DNA from: an uncultured Petrimonas sp.
GTDB taxonomy: Bacteria > Bacteroidota > Bacteroidia > Bacteroidales > Dysgonomonadaceae
Direction of reading: 5' to 3'
Assembly (NCBI GenBank): GCA_934621705.1
Contig: CAKTUP010000016.1
Location: 1-19,974 of the forward strand
Length of the DNA: 19,974 nucleotides
In this document: one piece after another, positions 1-8,158 of the stretch
How positions within the stretch are numbered: the first letter of the stretch is position 1
How the letters are laid out: each line of letters starts with the position of its first letter
The notes under the pieces: generated by a model
What the model saw: only the letters and a program-made list of their open reading frames with translations
Told to the model about the DNA's origin: nothing
Databases searched by the model: none
Made by a program: the position numbers and the translations under genes

Positions 1-174
1 ACAATAACTTTCTCGGGAGAACCCATTACCGATATTTCGGGCTATTTACCCGATTTTACAGAAAAACTTAACGCTGTTCTGCAGGAAATTTTCGATAAAA
101 ACGTTTCTTTCTCCCAAACGCAAAACGAAAAGAATTGCGAGTGGTGTGCATTTAAGGACGTTTGCAGGAGATGA
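1..174 (+). CDS. C-terminal end of a PD-(D/E)XK-type nuclease (partial)
   Basis: Frame 1 is open from the first base to the TGA at 172-174, giving 57 residues of a protein whose start lies outside the window. The last residues contain C-x2-C-x5-C (CEWCAFKDVC followed by RR). A closely spaced Cys triad at the extreme C-terminus is typical of RecB/AddB/Cas4-like PD-(D/E)XK nucleases, where these cysteines join an upstream cysteine to hold a 4Fe-4S cluster. In Bacteroidota such a protein is usually the AddB-like partner of a UvrD-type helicase in double-strand break repair. The catalytic core is not visible, so the assignment rests on the tail alone. The convergent ovoA ends 27 bases downstream. 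Confidence 0.55.
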   Translation, partial: TITFSGEPITDISGYLPDFTEKLNAVLQEIFDKNVSFSQTQNEKNCEWCAFKDVCRR

Positions 175-201
175 TTCCGGAACATCTGTGCGCTCTGCGA
201 A

Positions 202-2307
202 CTATTTCTTCTTCCACACGGTTACTTCCAACGTTCTGTTTTCTGTTACACGGGATGATTTTTTAACGGAAAGTTCCATATTAAAAGGCTCGCGCTCCAA
301 TTCAAAATCATTTCCTAAAGCAGATTTCAAACCATCCAGCGAAGTTACCGGCTCGCCGTCTTCTTTATATCCGCCGAGCCATTTGTCGCGCGGGGTTTTC
401 GATGCATCCCAAAAGTAAGACGAAGCAATTATAAGATAACCACCATCATTCACACGCTCGTGAATGTGCGACAAAAACGATTTCGGGTCGCTCAATTCTT
501 CCAGTAAACCGGGCATCACAATGATATCGTATCCTGTGTAATTCGGTTTCAGGTTCATGGCATCGGCCTGCATGAAAAGGATGTTGTCTTTCCCTTTTTC
601 GAGTCCGAAATCCGATAAGACCACATCGCGGAAGTGCATCAGTTCGCCTTCGTCTTTTATCGTGTAGCGCATATATCCCTGCTCCTGCAACTGAATGGGA
701 ATGCGGATCATACGGGCGGTGAAATCTAACGCGGTAACATCGTTGAAGGTTTTCGCCAACTCAAACGCTAACCGTCCGGTATCGGCATTTAAATCAAGCA
801 CCTTGTTTTCAGGTTTTCCGGCCATCACATCGTGAACTATTTGTGCGAGCCTGTTGCCAAAACTAGTACCTTTGGAATAAGCATCGCCCCAGTTATTCTC
901 ACACGAAAGCGTAACTTCCTCATCCGTCTCGTAATCGGCTTGTTGAATCTTCAGCGGTGCATCCGATTGTATGTACCGAAATCCGGCATGCTGGTAAAAA
1001 TGGCGGCGAAACGCGTAACGCGAATGCAGCGTAGCTTCGTTTCCGGTGGAAATCCACGAACCGCCTTTTATCAGGTTGTGCTTTCCGTCGAAAGTGGGCG
1101 TGGAAAAATCGTCGTACAACGGATGAACCTTAAATCCGGGAAAACCCGTGATGGGTGTTTCCGTCCATTGCCACACGTTGCCCATCACATCGTAAAAATC
1201 GCCCTGTTTAAATTTGTCCACCGGACAAGGCGATGTGCCATGTTCGAGATTAATATTTCCGGGCGCACTGCCCCACTCCATCATGTCTTTCAATCCCGAT
1301 ACCTCGTGCAATCTGTACCATTCAGCTTCCGTGGGCAAACGATATCTTTGTCCGGTTTTCTCTGTTTTCCAGTTGCAAAAAGCTTTCGCTTCCAGATAAT
1401 TCACCTCCACCGGCCAATTCCAGGGCATCGGAATTTCTTCGGCAACCAACCGCAAGCGGTATCCGTTTTCGTCTTTTCGCCAGAAAAGCGGCATCGTGTC
1501 CGTTTTAAAATTTCGCCAGTTCCAGCCCTCTTCTGTCCAGTATTTTTCGGTTTCGTAGCCGCCATCTTCCATAAATTCCAAAAACTCCTGATTCGATGTC
1601 AGGTATTTGGCTGCTTTAAAGTCGGCTACTTCTTCGGTATAGTTTCCATATTCGTTATCCCAACCGTAGAAAGGATGATCCATGGGTTTGCCCAACTTCA
1701 TCGTCGCGCCTTTCACATCGATAAGTTCGTTTTCGGGAGCATTCCCCGTCTCCGCACAACGCTCTCCGAACAGATCAGGAACCAACTGATCCAACGGAAG
1801 TTGACGAATCAATACCGATGATGTTTCCAGGTGAATACGCTCGTGTTCGATTCCCATCATAATGATCCAGAAAGGACTTTCCCAATCGATGGGAAGCGAC
1901 AGCGGTGCGGTATCGATAACATGTAAAATGGCTTCTTTGGCTTTATCACGGTACTCGCGTACTTCGGGAACGGGCGGCCAATCGTAATGGTTGTTGTCCA
2001 AATCGTCCCAACTCATTTCGTCCACGCCGATGGCAAAAGTAGATTCAAACTTTGGGTTGATGCGTTTATCGATAATCTTTCCCAAAAACAGTTTGTTGAT
2101 AAAAAACACGGCCGTGTGTCCCAAATAGAACAAAATAATATGGCGCAACGGGTCGCCGCGGTGGTAAAACACATCGTCCGATTTCAGTTGCGTGTACAGC
2201 AATTCGTCTATAGCCCACGTTTTCAGGAAATATTCGCGGATTTCTATTCTTTTTTCTTCCGGTGTACCGGAACGCAGGTTGATTGTTTTTGTAATTAAAT
2301 CTTTCAT
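202..2307 (-). CDS. ovoA: 5-histidylcysteine sulfoxide synthase / 4-mercaptohistidine N1-methyltransferase OvoA
   Basis: OvoA is the cytoplasmic non-haem iron enzyme that starts ovothiol synthesis. It joins cysteine to C5 of histidine with O2, and its C-terminal domain is assigned to N1-methylation of 4-mercaptohistidine. The 701 residues match the usual full length. The N-terminal DinB-like part has FYLGHTAVFF (H64) and HERIHLE (H155, H159), the likely iron triad. The central FGE-sulfatase-like domain has RLPTEAEW (323-330), DVMGNVWQWTE (373-383) and GGSW (415-418). A SAM-methyltransferase domain covers about 485-701, ending in the family-typical TVWKKK. Its motif I reads LDLNADTG (504-511), with Asn where most OvoA proteins have Gly. 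The gene lies 64 bases downstream of a GNAT gene and may be co-transcribed with it. The second pathway enzyme, the PLP-dependent lyase OvoB, is not in this window. Confidence 0.93.
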   Translation of the reverse strand: MKDLITKTINLRSGTPEEKRIEIREYFLKTWAIDELLYTQLKSDDVFYHRGDPLRHIILFYLGHTAVFFINKLFLGKIIDKRINPKFESTFAIGVDEMSWDDLDNNHYDWPPVPEVREYRDKAKEAILHVIDTAPLSLPIDWESPFWIIMMGIEHERIHLETSSVLIRQLPLDQLVPDLFGERCAETGNAPENELIDVKGATMKLGKPMDHPFYGWDNEYGNYTEEVADFKAAKYLTSNQEFLEFMEDGGYETEKYWTEEGWNWRNFKTDTMPLFWRKDENGYRLRLVAEEIPMPWNWPVEVNYLEAKAFCNWKTEKTGQRYRLPTEAEWYRLHEVSGLKDMMEWGSAPGNINLEHGTSPCPVDKFKQGDFYDVMGNVWQWTETPITGFPGFKVHPLYDDFSTPTFDGKHNLIKGGSWISTGNEATLHSRYAFRRHFYQHAGFRYIQSDAPLKIQQADYETDEEVTLSCENNWGDAYSKGTSFGNRLAQIVHDVMAGKPENKVLDLNADTGRLAFELAKTFNDVTALDFTARMIRIPIQLQEQGYMRYTIKDEGELMHFRDVVLSDFGLEKGKDNILFMQADAMNLKPNYTGYDIIVMPGLLEELSDPKSFLSHIHERVNDGGYLIIASSYFWDASKTPRDKWLGGYKEDGEPVTSLDGLKSALGNDFELEREPFNMELSVKKSSRVTENRTLEVTVWKKK

Positions 2308-2323
2308 TTCTTAAGACTATTGG

Positions 2324-2381
2324 AGCCAAGAGTCAAGACATTTAGACTTTTTGGCTTCTGATTTCTAATTTCTAATTTCTG
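2324..2381. repeat. Imperfect inverted repeat plus heptad tandem repeat
   Basis: AGCCAAGAGTC (2324-2334) can pair with GACTTTTTGGCT (2345-2356) across a 10-base loop, apart from one bulge or mismatch. It is followed directly by three copies of a 7-base unit, ATTTCTA, ATTTCTA and ATTTCTG (2361-2381). The heptads run into the 3' end of the GNAT gene (stop at 2372-2374). The block fills most of the spacer between the GNAT gene and ovoA. No T-tract follows the hairpin on the minus strand, so a classical terminator is not evident. Confidence 0.6.
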
Positions 2382-2926
2382 AGTTCTTTTAACATATAAA
2401 CTTTCCTCATTTCAAACGCTTCATATTGAGAACGATATTTCGTTTGCGCTATAGCAGCAACAGGATAAAATCCCAACTTCTCATACAATGCCATCGCCGG
2501 TTTGTTCTCATCCCACACCCGAATAACCACATTCGTATAACTGTCTTTTGCCTGCTGCAAAAACTCGTTAATCAGTTTTGTGGCAACCCCTTTTCCTTGA
2601 AAATCGGGATGCGTAACTACTTCGGCGATGTAAACGGAAGATTCAACGGGGATATGCGGACATGTATCGCGTGGAAAATCGCGGTCGTGCGACAACGGAA
2701 GCGCGATAAGCACACCCGATAACTCTTCGTCAGCAAATGCCATGTTTCCCCAGCCGTTCCGAAGCATTTCATCCAACGTACTTTCAGCAGATTCGCGCGG
2801 AATATACTGAGCGTATTCTCCTGTTGTGAAGGCGTTTAAATATAGATTGAGTATCTTTTCCCTGAATTTGGGGTAATTGAACTGATTTAACTCAAAAACG
2901 CGAATTTGCAAGGTTTTCTCTTCCAT
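2372..2926 (-). CDS. GNAT family N-acetyltransferase
   Basis: This is a 184-residue single-domain GNAT protein that transfers an acyl group from acyl-CoA to an amine; the substrate cannot be told from sequence. The acetyl-CoA binding motif A is clear: VVTHPDFQGKGVATKLINEFL-like, with the Q-G-K-G-V-A pyrophosphate loop around residue 123. It is followed by motif B, with ALYEKLGFYPV. I chose the start at 2926 (MEEKTLQIRVFEL). An in-frame ATG at 2959 would add 11 residues (MFVCSTVKRWF) that do not look like part of the fold, and neither start has a Shine-Dalgarno sequence. The gene is divergent from the ABM gene and lies upstream of ovoA on the same strand. A role linked to ovothiol is possible only by position. 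Confidence 0.85.
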   Translation of the reverse strand: MEEKTLQIRVFELNQFNYPKFREKILNLYLNAFTTGEYAQYIPRESAESTLDEMLRNGWGNMAFADEELSGVLIALPLSHDRDFPRDTCPHIPVESSVYIAEVVTHPDFQGKGVATKLINEFLQQAKDSYTNVVIRVWDENKPAMALYEKLGFYPVAAIAQTKYRSQYEAFEMRKVYMLKELRN

Positions 2927-3000
2927 AAACCAACGTTTGACTGTTGAACAAACAAACATCGTTACTTGTTCAAAAAGAAACTTTTATAAAACTCGATCAC

Positions 3001-3312
3001 ATGCATAAATACGGATTGCACGGATGGTTAAAATCCACGGAAAGAAACGCGCATATTTTGGCAGACATTTTGTTAAGAGCTGCCGCTTTGATGAATACGG
3101 CGAAAGGTTGCCGGTTATATATCGTGAGCACGGACGAAACGGACAAAAACAAGATTTGGATAACCGAAGTATGGGATTCAGTAGAAGATCACGCCAATTC
3201 CTTATCGGTGGAAGGAGTGAAGGAACTTATATCGGAAGCGCTGCCCATTCTTGACGGCGCACCTGAAAAAGGACAGGAACTGACGATATTGGGCGGATTT
3301 GGGATTGATTAA
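3001..3312 (+). CDS. Antibiotic biosynthesis monooxygenase (ABM) family protein
   Basis: This is a 103-residue ferredoxin-like alpha/beta-barrel protein of the ABM/YgiN type, small dimeric enzymes that include quinol monooxygenases; many members have no known substrate. Typical features are an N-terminal strand (MHKYGLHGWLKS), a helix (NAHILADILLRAAALM), then GCRLYIVSTDETDKNKIWITEVWDS with the conserved E-V-W-D, and the terminal GQELTILGG. I prefer the ATG at 3001, which matches the usual first residues of the family, over an in-frame ATG at 2944 that would overlap the divergent GNAT start. The stop lies 9 bases from the convergent DUF2207 gene, with no obvious terminator between them. Confidence 0.82.
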   Translation: MHKYGLHGWLKSTERNAHILADILLRAAALMNTAKGCRLYIVSTDETDKNKIWITEVWDSVEDHANSLSVEGVKELISEALPILDGAPEKGQELTILGGFGID

Positions 3313-3321
3313 ACTTCCGTG

Positions 3322-5259
3322 CTACCAACCTCCCACACTTCCGCCGCCGCCGCCCATACCGGAAAATCCACCGCCGAATGAACCGCTGCCCCAGTTTCCG
3401 CCGCCGCTTGAAGTTTCCACCGGTTTTATGGCCGCGTGATTCACGGTGTTGGATAACGTACTGTTCAACACGTGCCCGAAATAAGCCGGACGCAGCACGT
3501 TGCCGCTAAACCACGGCGGTTGATACGGTTCGGGTTGAACCATAGCCGAAAGGAACGATTTCTCGAACTTCTCGCCCCACACTTCTTCCATATCCATCAC
3601 GATGGCGTAAGGCAGCAACGTCTCGAAAACTTCGGGCGTTACCTGCGGCGGATTGAAATATTGCAACTGCTTTTCTTCGGCCGTATCGATATACATTTTC
3701 AACCCTTCAACAAGAGATTGGTAATGCAGCTTACGTTCTCCCGGACGCTTAATGAGATAAGCATACGCCAGATAGCTGATGATAATAAGCGGAAACGCCA
3801 CGATAAACGCCACGGCATTCACCGAAAGGGAGTTTGACGAAAAAGTAAACAACAACGCTATCGCGCCGATAACCATCGCGCCGCCAAACACATAACTGAA
3901 CCACTTTATTTTGGATTTGGCAAATATTTTCCGCAAAATGAGCGATAACATAAACAACACAACAAACGACAACACGGCAACGGCGAAAAAGCTTATGACC
4001 TGCTCCATTGGCTCAAACGTTACAAAATAGGCAAGGGAAAAGGAATACAAAACCATCAGAATCCACGGCAGAACGTGGAATTTCAGGTTCAAGCCTTCGC
4101 GCAACACGGGCGTGTATTGCCGGTTTAAATCGCCCCGGAACGAGCGCATCATATTGGCTACATCTTCGTTGTATTCGCCGGTGAGTTTTACTTCGTTCTT
4201 GGTGCGGAAAAGGTCGCGCATCACCACCGATTCTTCTTTGGGCAGGGTATTATCGCCGTCTTTCAGTTTAATGAGCGTATATCGCCTGTCTTTCCGCTGC
4301 CCGAAAATTCCGCCACTTTCTTCGGTTTCTTTTATGCGGATAAAACCTTTTACCGCCAGGTTCACCAGCGATCCGGTAATGAAATCGTTGTTGTATTTCT
4401 CCTTGTGCAGCATTCCCACGCTCGCGGGCGAAAGCCCTTCAGGCGGCGAAAATTGCGGAATGGCAACGGGTTTTGGCGGGTCGATGCCGTATTTTCGCCA
4501 CGTGAAAAAATAGTACGGCAACAGCAACAATAAAACAATAATGCTCAGAATGGGCAATCCGTTTTTATCGAAAAAAGTAAGCTCTCTCGGTTTTGGCGGC
4601 ACGGGTTGCGTAACAATTCCTTTGGTAAATCCCGCCGAAACAGTCAACGTTTCATTCGCTGCAAGATTTACCGCTTCAAAGTACAATGACCCATCGGGCA
4701 ACGTGTCCGATTGGCAGTTGCTTTCGGCGGAGCCGTAACGCCCCGTGTAACAACGAAAACTTATCGCATCGGCATTTTCGGGCAAACGCAGCGTAGCGCT
4801 CACTTTATCGGTTGTTTTATCGGATTCGCCGTTTACGTTCCAGCTCAGTTCGTCGTAATCGGCAAAAAATCCGATTTGTCCCGCCGTTTCGTACAAAATT
4901 TCGTACGAATAATAACCGGATTGCAGGAATTTCTCTCTTTCGCCTACGTAAATCGTCAGGTTTCCGCCTTCGTTTTGCGTGAAAAAGTTCACGGGACTGC
5001 CATCCTGCAACACTTCCGTCACGTTGTAATTTACGCGAATCCGGTTTCCGTCCACGTCGCGTCTCGACAGCGGCAGCGAACGGGTGATCCCGCGCTTGAA
5101 GATATCGCCTTTGGCGTACACGCGAATGTGTTCCCGCACGGCAATAACGCCCGATGTATCGATACGGATATCGGAATGAAACGTGTACACTTTTTCGTCC
5201 TGCGCCGTGGCCAGCATCGACGAAAAAATCAGCAGAAAACCGAGTAAGAGTTTATGCAT
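3322..5259 (-). CDS. DUF2207 domain-containing membrane protein
   Basis: This is a 645-residue predicted inner-membrane protein. It has a signal peptide (1-19, ending SSMLATAQ) and an extracytoplasmic beta-rich DUF2207 domain (about 20-215) with two cysteines (C170, C182) that could pair. A membrane segment follows at about 235-253, then a cytoplasmic region, then a cluster of four hydrophobic segments (about 397-415, 421-441, 453-473, 481-502). The C-terminus, from 618, is a Gly/Ser-rich tail ending in GGGGGSVGGW, as is usual for this family. It is encoded directly after lemA; the two frames share one base (TGATG), so translation is probably coupled. LemA plus DUF2207 is a common bacterial pairing whose biochemical role is not established. 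Confidence 0.88.
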   Translation of the reverse strand: MHKLLLGFLLIFSSMLATAQDEKVYTFHSDIRIDTSGVIAVREHIRVYAKGDIFKRGITRSLPLSRRDVDGNRIRVNYNVTEVLQDGSPVNFFTQNEGGNLTIYVGEREKFLQSGYYSYEILYETAGQIGFFADYDELSWNVNGESDKTTDKVSATLRLPENADAISFRCYTGRYGSAESNCQSDTLPDGSLYFEAVNLAANETLTVSAGFTKGIVTQPVPPKPRELTFFDKNGLPILSIIVLLLLLPYYFFTWRKYGIDPPKPVAIPQFSPPEGLSPASVGMLHKEKYNNDFITGSLVNLAVKGFIRIKETEESGGIFGQRKDRRYTLIKLKDGDNTLPKEESVVMRDLFRTKNEVKLTGEYNEDVANMMRSFRGDLNRQYTPVLREGLNLKFHVLPWILMVLYSFSLAYFVTFEPMEQVISFFAVAVLSFVVLFMLSLILRKIFAKSKIKWFSYVFGGAMVIGAIALLFTFSSNSLSVNAVAFIVAFPLIIISYLAYAYLIKRPGERKLHYQSLVEGLKMYIDTAEEKQLQYFNPPQVTPEVFETLLPYAIVMDMEEVWGEKFEKSFLSAMVQPEPYQPPWFSGNVLRPAYFGHVLNSTLSNTVNHAAIKPVETSSGGGNWGSGSFGGGFSGMGGGGGSVGGW

Positions 5260-5816
5260 CAGAATTTTATTTGCGGAACAGCCTTTTCGGCTTCGTTTTC
5301 GAGTTCGAAGAATGGCGATTTTTCGAACTTGAACATATTGGCAACGATGTTGCTCGGGAACGTATCGATGACGATGTTCTTCTCGCGCACCGTTCCGTTG
5401 TAATATCGGCGCGATTTTTCAATGTCCGACTCAATCACGCTCAACTGATCCTGCAACTGCAGGAAGTTCTGATTGGCTTTCAGTTCGGGATATTGTTCGG
5501 CCACGGCCAGCAGGCGGATAAGCGCGGCGTTCAGGTTGTTTTCGGCCGCTTCCTGCGATTTCACGTCGGTGGCCTGCATAGCGCTTGCGCGCGCTTTTGT
5601 AACGCTGTCGAAGGTTTCCCGTTCGTGCGTGGCGTATCCTTTCACGGTTTCCACCAGGTTCGGTATCAAATCGTGGCGTTTTTTCAACTGAACGTTGATG
5701 CCGCTCCACGCTTCTTCCACCAACGTGCGCAATTTCACCAGTCTGTTGTAGATGGAAACTCCATACAACACAAAAAGAACAACAAGTACAAGCAGGATAA
5801 GTAATGCGATTCCCAT
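5259..5816 (-). CDS. lemA: LemA family protein
   Basis: This 185-residue protein has one N-terminal membrane segment (residues 2-20), then the LemA helical domain. Landmarks are YNRLVKLRTLVEEAWSGINV, then the signature QLKKRHDLIPNLVETVKGYA (about 43-62) and the central LNAALIRLLAVAEQYPELKANQNF. LemA proteins are membrane-anchored with a long helical bundle on the extracytoplasmic side; the molecular function is unknown, although the family often sits beside DUF2207 or a metalloprotease. The gene is the first of the two-gene unit with DUF2207. The upstream gap has a weak -7-like TACCTTTA on the minus strand (5853-5860) without a good partner box. Confidence 0.93.
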   Translation of the reverse strand: MGIALLILLVLVVLFVLYGVSIYNRLVKLRTLVEEAWSGINVQLKKRHDLIPNLVETVKGYATHERETFDSVTKARASAMQATDVKSQEAAENNLNAALIRLLAVAEQYPELKANQNFLQLQDQLSVIESDIEKSRRYYNGTVREKNIVIDTFPSNIVANMFKFEKSPFFELENEAEKAVPQIKF

Positions 5817-5940
5817 AAATTTTCGATTTTAAAAATGAATAATTTGATGTGATAAAGGTAAATATATTTTTGATATTTAGGTGATTTTCGCCGGAATTAT
5901 TCCGAATGATTTTAATTTTTTATAACTTAGCCCCCACTAA

Positions 5941-6053
5941 CTCCCCCAAGGGGGAGAACGGCGATGAATTTTCAATAAAACGACCAATTACAACAGAATA
6001 ACTATTGAAACAACGTTCGCCCTTAGGCAATTACAATTGAATAACAACTGAAT
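5941..6053. repeat. Palindrome and 43-bp-period direct repeat upstream of the dehydrogenase
   Basis: CTCCCCCAAGGGGGAG (5941-5956) is a perfect palindrome with 7-bp arms around AA. Further on, an A-rich 26-base unit starting CAATTACAA occurs twice (5985-6010 and 6028-6053), matching at 22 of 26 positions. The second copy ends 5 bases before the dehydrogenase ATG. No TAnnTTTG box is evident in this leader. The C/G-rich palindrome resembles intergenic repeats that are common in Bacteroidota. Confidence 0.5.
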
Positions 6054-6058
6054 AAAGT

Positions 6059-7201
6059 ATGAAGAATTTTATCTTTCAAAATCCCACCAAACTGGTGTTT
6101 GGAAAAGGACAAATCGCCAGATTAAGCGAATTGATCCCCGATGATGTGAACCTTATGATCACTTACGGGGGCGGCAGCGTAACGAAAAACGGTGTTCACG
6201 AGCAGGTGAAAGCGGCACTGAAAGGCCGGAAGTTTATCGAGTTTTGGGGAATCGAAGCCAATCCGCAAGTAGAAACGTTGCGAAGGGCCATAAGTTTGGG
6301 CAAGATTGAAAACATAAATTATCTGCTCGCTGTAGGCGGCGGCTCGGTGCTGGACGGCACGAAACTGATCGCTGCCGGCATTGCATCGGATATGGATGCG
6401 TGGAATATCGTGTTGAAAGGTTATTCCGAAAATAACATCCCGTTTGGAACTGTTCTTACCGTTCCGGCAACGGGTTCTGAAATGAACCAAGGATCGGTGA
6501 TCACGCGAAAAGAAACACAAGAGAAATACGGATGGATGGGCACTTATCCGCAGTTTTCCATTCTCGATCCCGAAGTAACATACACCCTTTCGGAGCATCA
6601 AATCGCCTGCGGCTTGGCCGATGCCTACACGCACGTGCTGGAACAATACTTAACAACACCGGGGCAATCGCGGTTGATGGACCGCTGGGCCGAAGGCGTG
6701 CTGCTTTCGGTAATGGAAATCGCGCCGAAAATCAAGGAAAATCCACGCGATTACGACCTGATGGCCGATTATATGCTCGCAGCCACTCTGGCGCTCAACG
6801 ATTTTATCCGAATGGGCGTTACGCAAGATTGGGCAACGCATATGATTGGGCACGAACTCACCGCGCTGCACGGAATTACGCACGGACACTCGTTGGCGAT
6901 TGTTATGCCCGCCACAATGTATGTGCTTCGGGAGCAGAAACACGACAAGCTACTGCAACTGGGCGAACGCGTTTTCCAAATTGCCGAAGGCAGCGAACAG
7001 GAGCGCGTGGAAAAAACCATTGAAGCCACGGAGGCGTTTTATCGCTCGTTGGGACTCAAAACCCGATTATCGGAAGTGGGCGTAGGGCAACAGACCATCG
7101 AAACCATCGCCCAACGATTCAACAACCGCGGCGTTGCCTACGGCGAAGCCCGAAATGTAACGGGAGATGTGGCGAGGGAGATTTTGGAGAGGTGTAAGTG
7201 A
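6059..7201 (+). CDS. Iron-containing (YqhD-type) alcohol/aldehyde dehydrogenase
   Basis: This is a 380-residue cytoplasmic oxidoreductase of the Fe-ADH fold that reduces aldehydes to alcohols with NAD(P)H; YqhD and butanol-dehydrogenase-like members are broad aldehyde scavengers. The N-terminal nucleotide-binding half shows YGGGSV (36-41), AVGGGSVLDG (91-100) and TVPATGSEMN (134-143). The C-terminal helical half carries the metal site, most likely D188, H192, H261 and H275; spacings of 4 and 14 match the family. GHELTALHG (264-272) is typical of the YqhD/BdhA branch. The exact substrate is open. The start is well placed, with MKNFIFQNPTKLVFG being the usual N-terminus. Confidence 0.92.
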   Translation: MKNFIFQNPTKLVFGKGQIARLSELIPDDVNLMITYGGGSVTKNGVHEQVKAALKGRKFIEFWGIEANPQVETLRRAISLGKIENINYLLAVGGGSVLDGTKLIAAGIASDMDAWNIVLKGYSENNIPFGTVLTVPATGSEMNQGSVITRKETQEKYGWMGTYPQFSILDPEVTYTLSEHQIACGLADAYTHVLEQYLTTPGQSRLMDRWAEGVLLSVMEIAPKIKENPRDYDLMADYMLAATLALNDFIRMGVTQDWATHMIGHELTALHGITHGHSLAIVMPATMYVLREQKHDKLLQLGERVFQIAEGSEQERVEKTIEATEAFYRSLGLKTRLSEVGVGQQTIETIAQRFNNRGVAYGEARNVTGDVAREILERCK

Positions 7202-7267
7202 GGTGTCGCTCGCGCTTTTCGGGCAATGGGAACATTTAGGAAAACAACCCCTCCGGGCTGCGCCCTC

Positions 7268-7288
7268 GTCTCCTTTCGTAAAGGGGAC
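7268..7288. repeat. Hairpin downstream of the dehydrogenase
   Basis: GTCTCCTTT (7268-7276) and AAAGGGGAC (7280-7288) form a 9-bp stem with one G-T pair and a 3-base loop. A smaller GGG-ctgcg-CCC hairpin lies just upstream. No T-run follows, so it is not a classical terminator. The C-rich sequence resembles the block at 5941 and may be the same kind of intergenic repeat. Confidence 0.45.
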
Positions 7289-7357
7289 AGTTGCGCAGGT
7301 TGAAAAATGCTGCCACTTGTGCAGATTTACAAAAGCGCACACAAGTAGATTCTTAAA

Positions 7358-7390
7358 CGAAACTCATAATAACAACAGTTTCGAAACTCA
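7358..7390. promoter_or_regulatory. Palindrome and direct repeat upstream of the metzincin-like gene
   Basis: AGTTTCGAAACT (7377-7388) is a perfect 12-bp palindrome ending 11 bases before the ATG at 7400. CGAAACTCA occurs at 7358-7366 and again at 7382-7390, a 24-bp period. Such a layout could bind a dimeric regulator, but no regulator is identified here and no -7 box is clear. Confidence 0.3.
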
Positions 7391-7399
7391 ATGTAAAAG

Positions 7400-8158
7400 A
7401 TGAAATTCAACAAATTATTTTTAATTTTTTTCCTGATAATTTCCTTAGTTTTTGGAGGTATTTTTCTTTATGACTCACTTAGACAAAGGTCTTTATTTGA
7501 TGCTGATAGCTTTAATTCGAAAAATTATTCCAAAGAAAGTACTGCTTTATTTTCCGATATAGCTTTTCGCGAAGGTAATAGAATTAGAAAATGGGAAAGC
7601 GATATACGTGTTGAGTTAGACAGTGTGAGTTTAAAAGACTCTAATTGTGTCGTTTTAACTGACCAAGTGATATCCATATTAACGCCCTTAATTAAACCGC
7701 TCAAAATATATAGGGTTCAAGAAAATGGGAATTTAATCATCCATGCCAATGTTGATGACACTCCGGTAAATAAAGGAATCGGATATACAGCCGTAAATCA
7801 TTTTAATTTACTCTCTGAATCAATACACAAAGCGGATGTGTATACTACAAAACATTCTTTGTCTGTTTTACCCCATGAAATGTGTCATGCTATCGGGTTA
7901 AGTCATCCTGAAAACATGTATCCTTTTTATAATATTATGGGTGTAAATAGCTTTATTATTAAAGAGTTATTTGATGATCCTTCAATCATAAAGCCGTCAA
8001 AATACGACTTGGTTTTTGATACTTTTGATGATCTTGCAACCTTTCAAAAGGAAAACATAATACCAACACAAGAAAGAGAGGTCATAAAAATGCTTTATTC
8101 TGAAGATATTAAAGTGGGGTTGAAGAAAAAATATTTTTTAAGCAAGGGCAAAAAGTAA
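7400..8158 (+). CDS. Membrane-anchored metzincin-like zinc protease (putative)
   Basis: This is a 252-residue protein with one hydrophobic N-terminal segment (about 5-25), so the rest should lie outside the cytoplasmic membrane. HEMCHAIGLSH (159-169) matches the metzincin zinc site HExxHxxGxxH in full, with H159, H163 and H169 as ligands and E160 as the catalytic base. YNIMG (177-181) supplies a plausible Met-turn (M180). RKWESDIRVEL (63-73) resembles the first strand of matrixin-like secreted peptidases. I do not recognise a named subfamily. It is not an archaemetzincin, because the cysteines expected after the motif are absent. The gene is clearly richer in A and T than its neighbours, which suggests acquisition by transfer. 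No partner or inhibitor gene is adjacent, and the substrate is unknown. Confidence 0.72.
   Translation: MKFNKLFLIFFLIISLVFGGIFLYDSLRQRSLFDADSFNSKNYSKESTALFSDIAFREGNRIRKWESDIRVELDSVSLKDSNCVVLTDQVISILTPLIKPLKIYRVQENGNLIIHANVDDTPVNKGIGYTAVNHFNLLSESIHKADVYTTKHSLSVLPHEMCHAIGLSHPENMYPFYNIMGVNSFIIKELFDDPSIIKPSKYDLVFDTFDDLATFQKENIIPTQEREVIKMLYSEDIKVGLKKKYFLSKGKK

Noticed and set aside
832..1821. Long open frame of 329 codons on the plus strand opposite ovoA
   Set aside because: It lies entirely antisense to a well-supported OvoA, has no recognisable domain and has the odd composition of a shadow frame.
3313..3321. Shared terminator between the ABM and DUF2207 genes
   Set aside because: Only 9 bases separate the two stops and no hairpin with a T-tract was visible.
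5154..5804. Open frame of 216 codons on the plus strand
   Set aside because: It is antisense to lemA and the start of DUF2207, both firmly supported.
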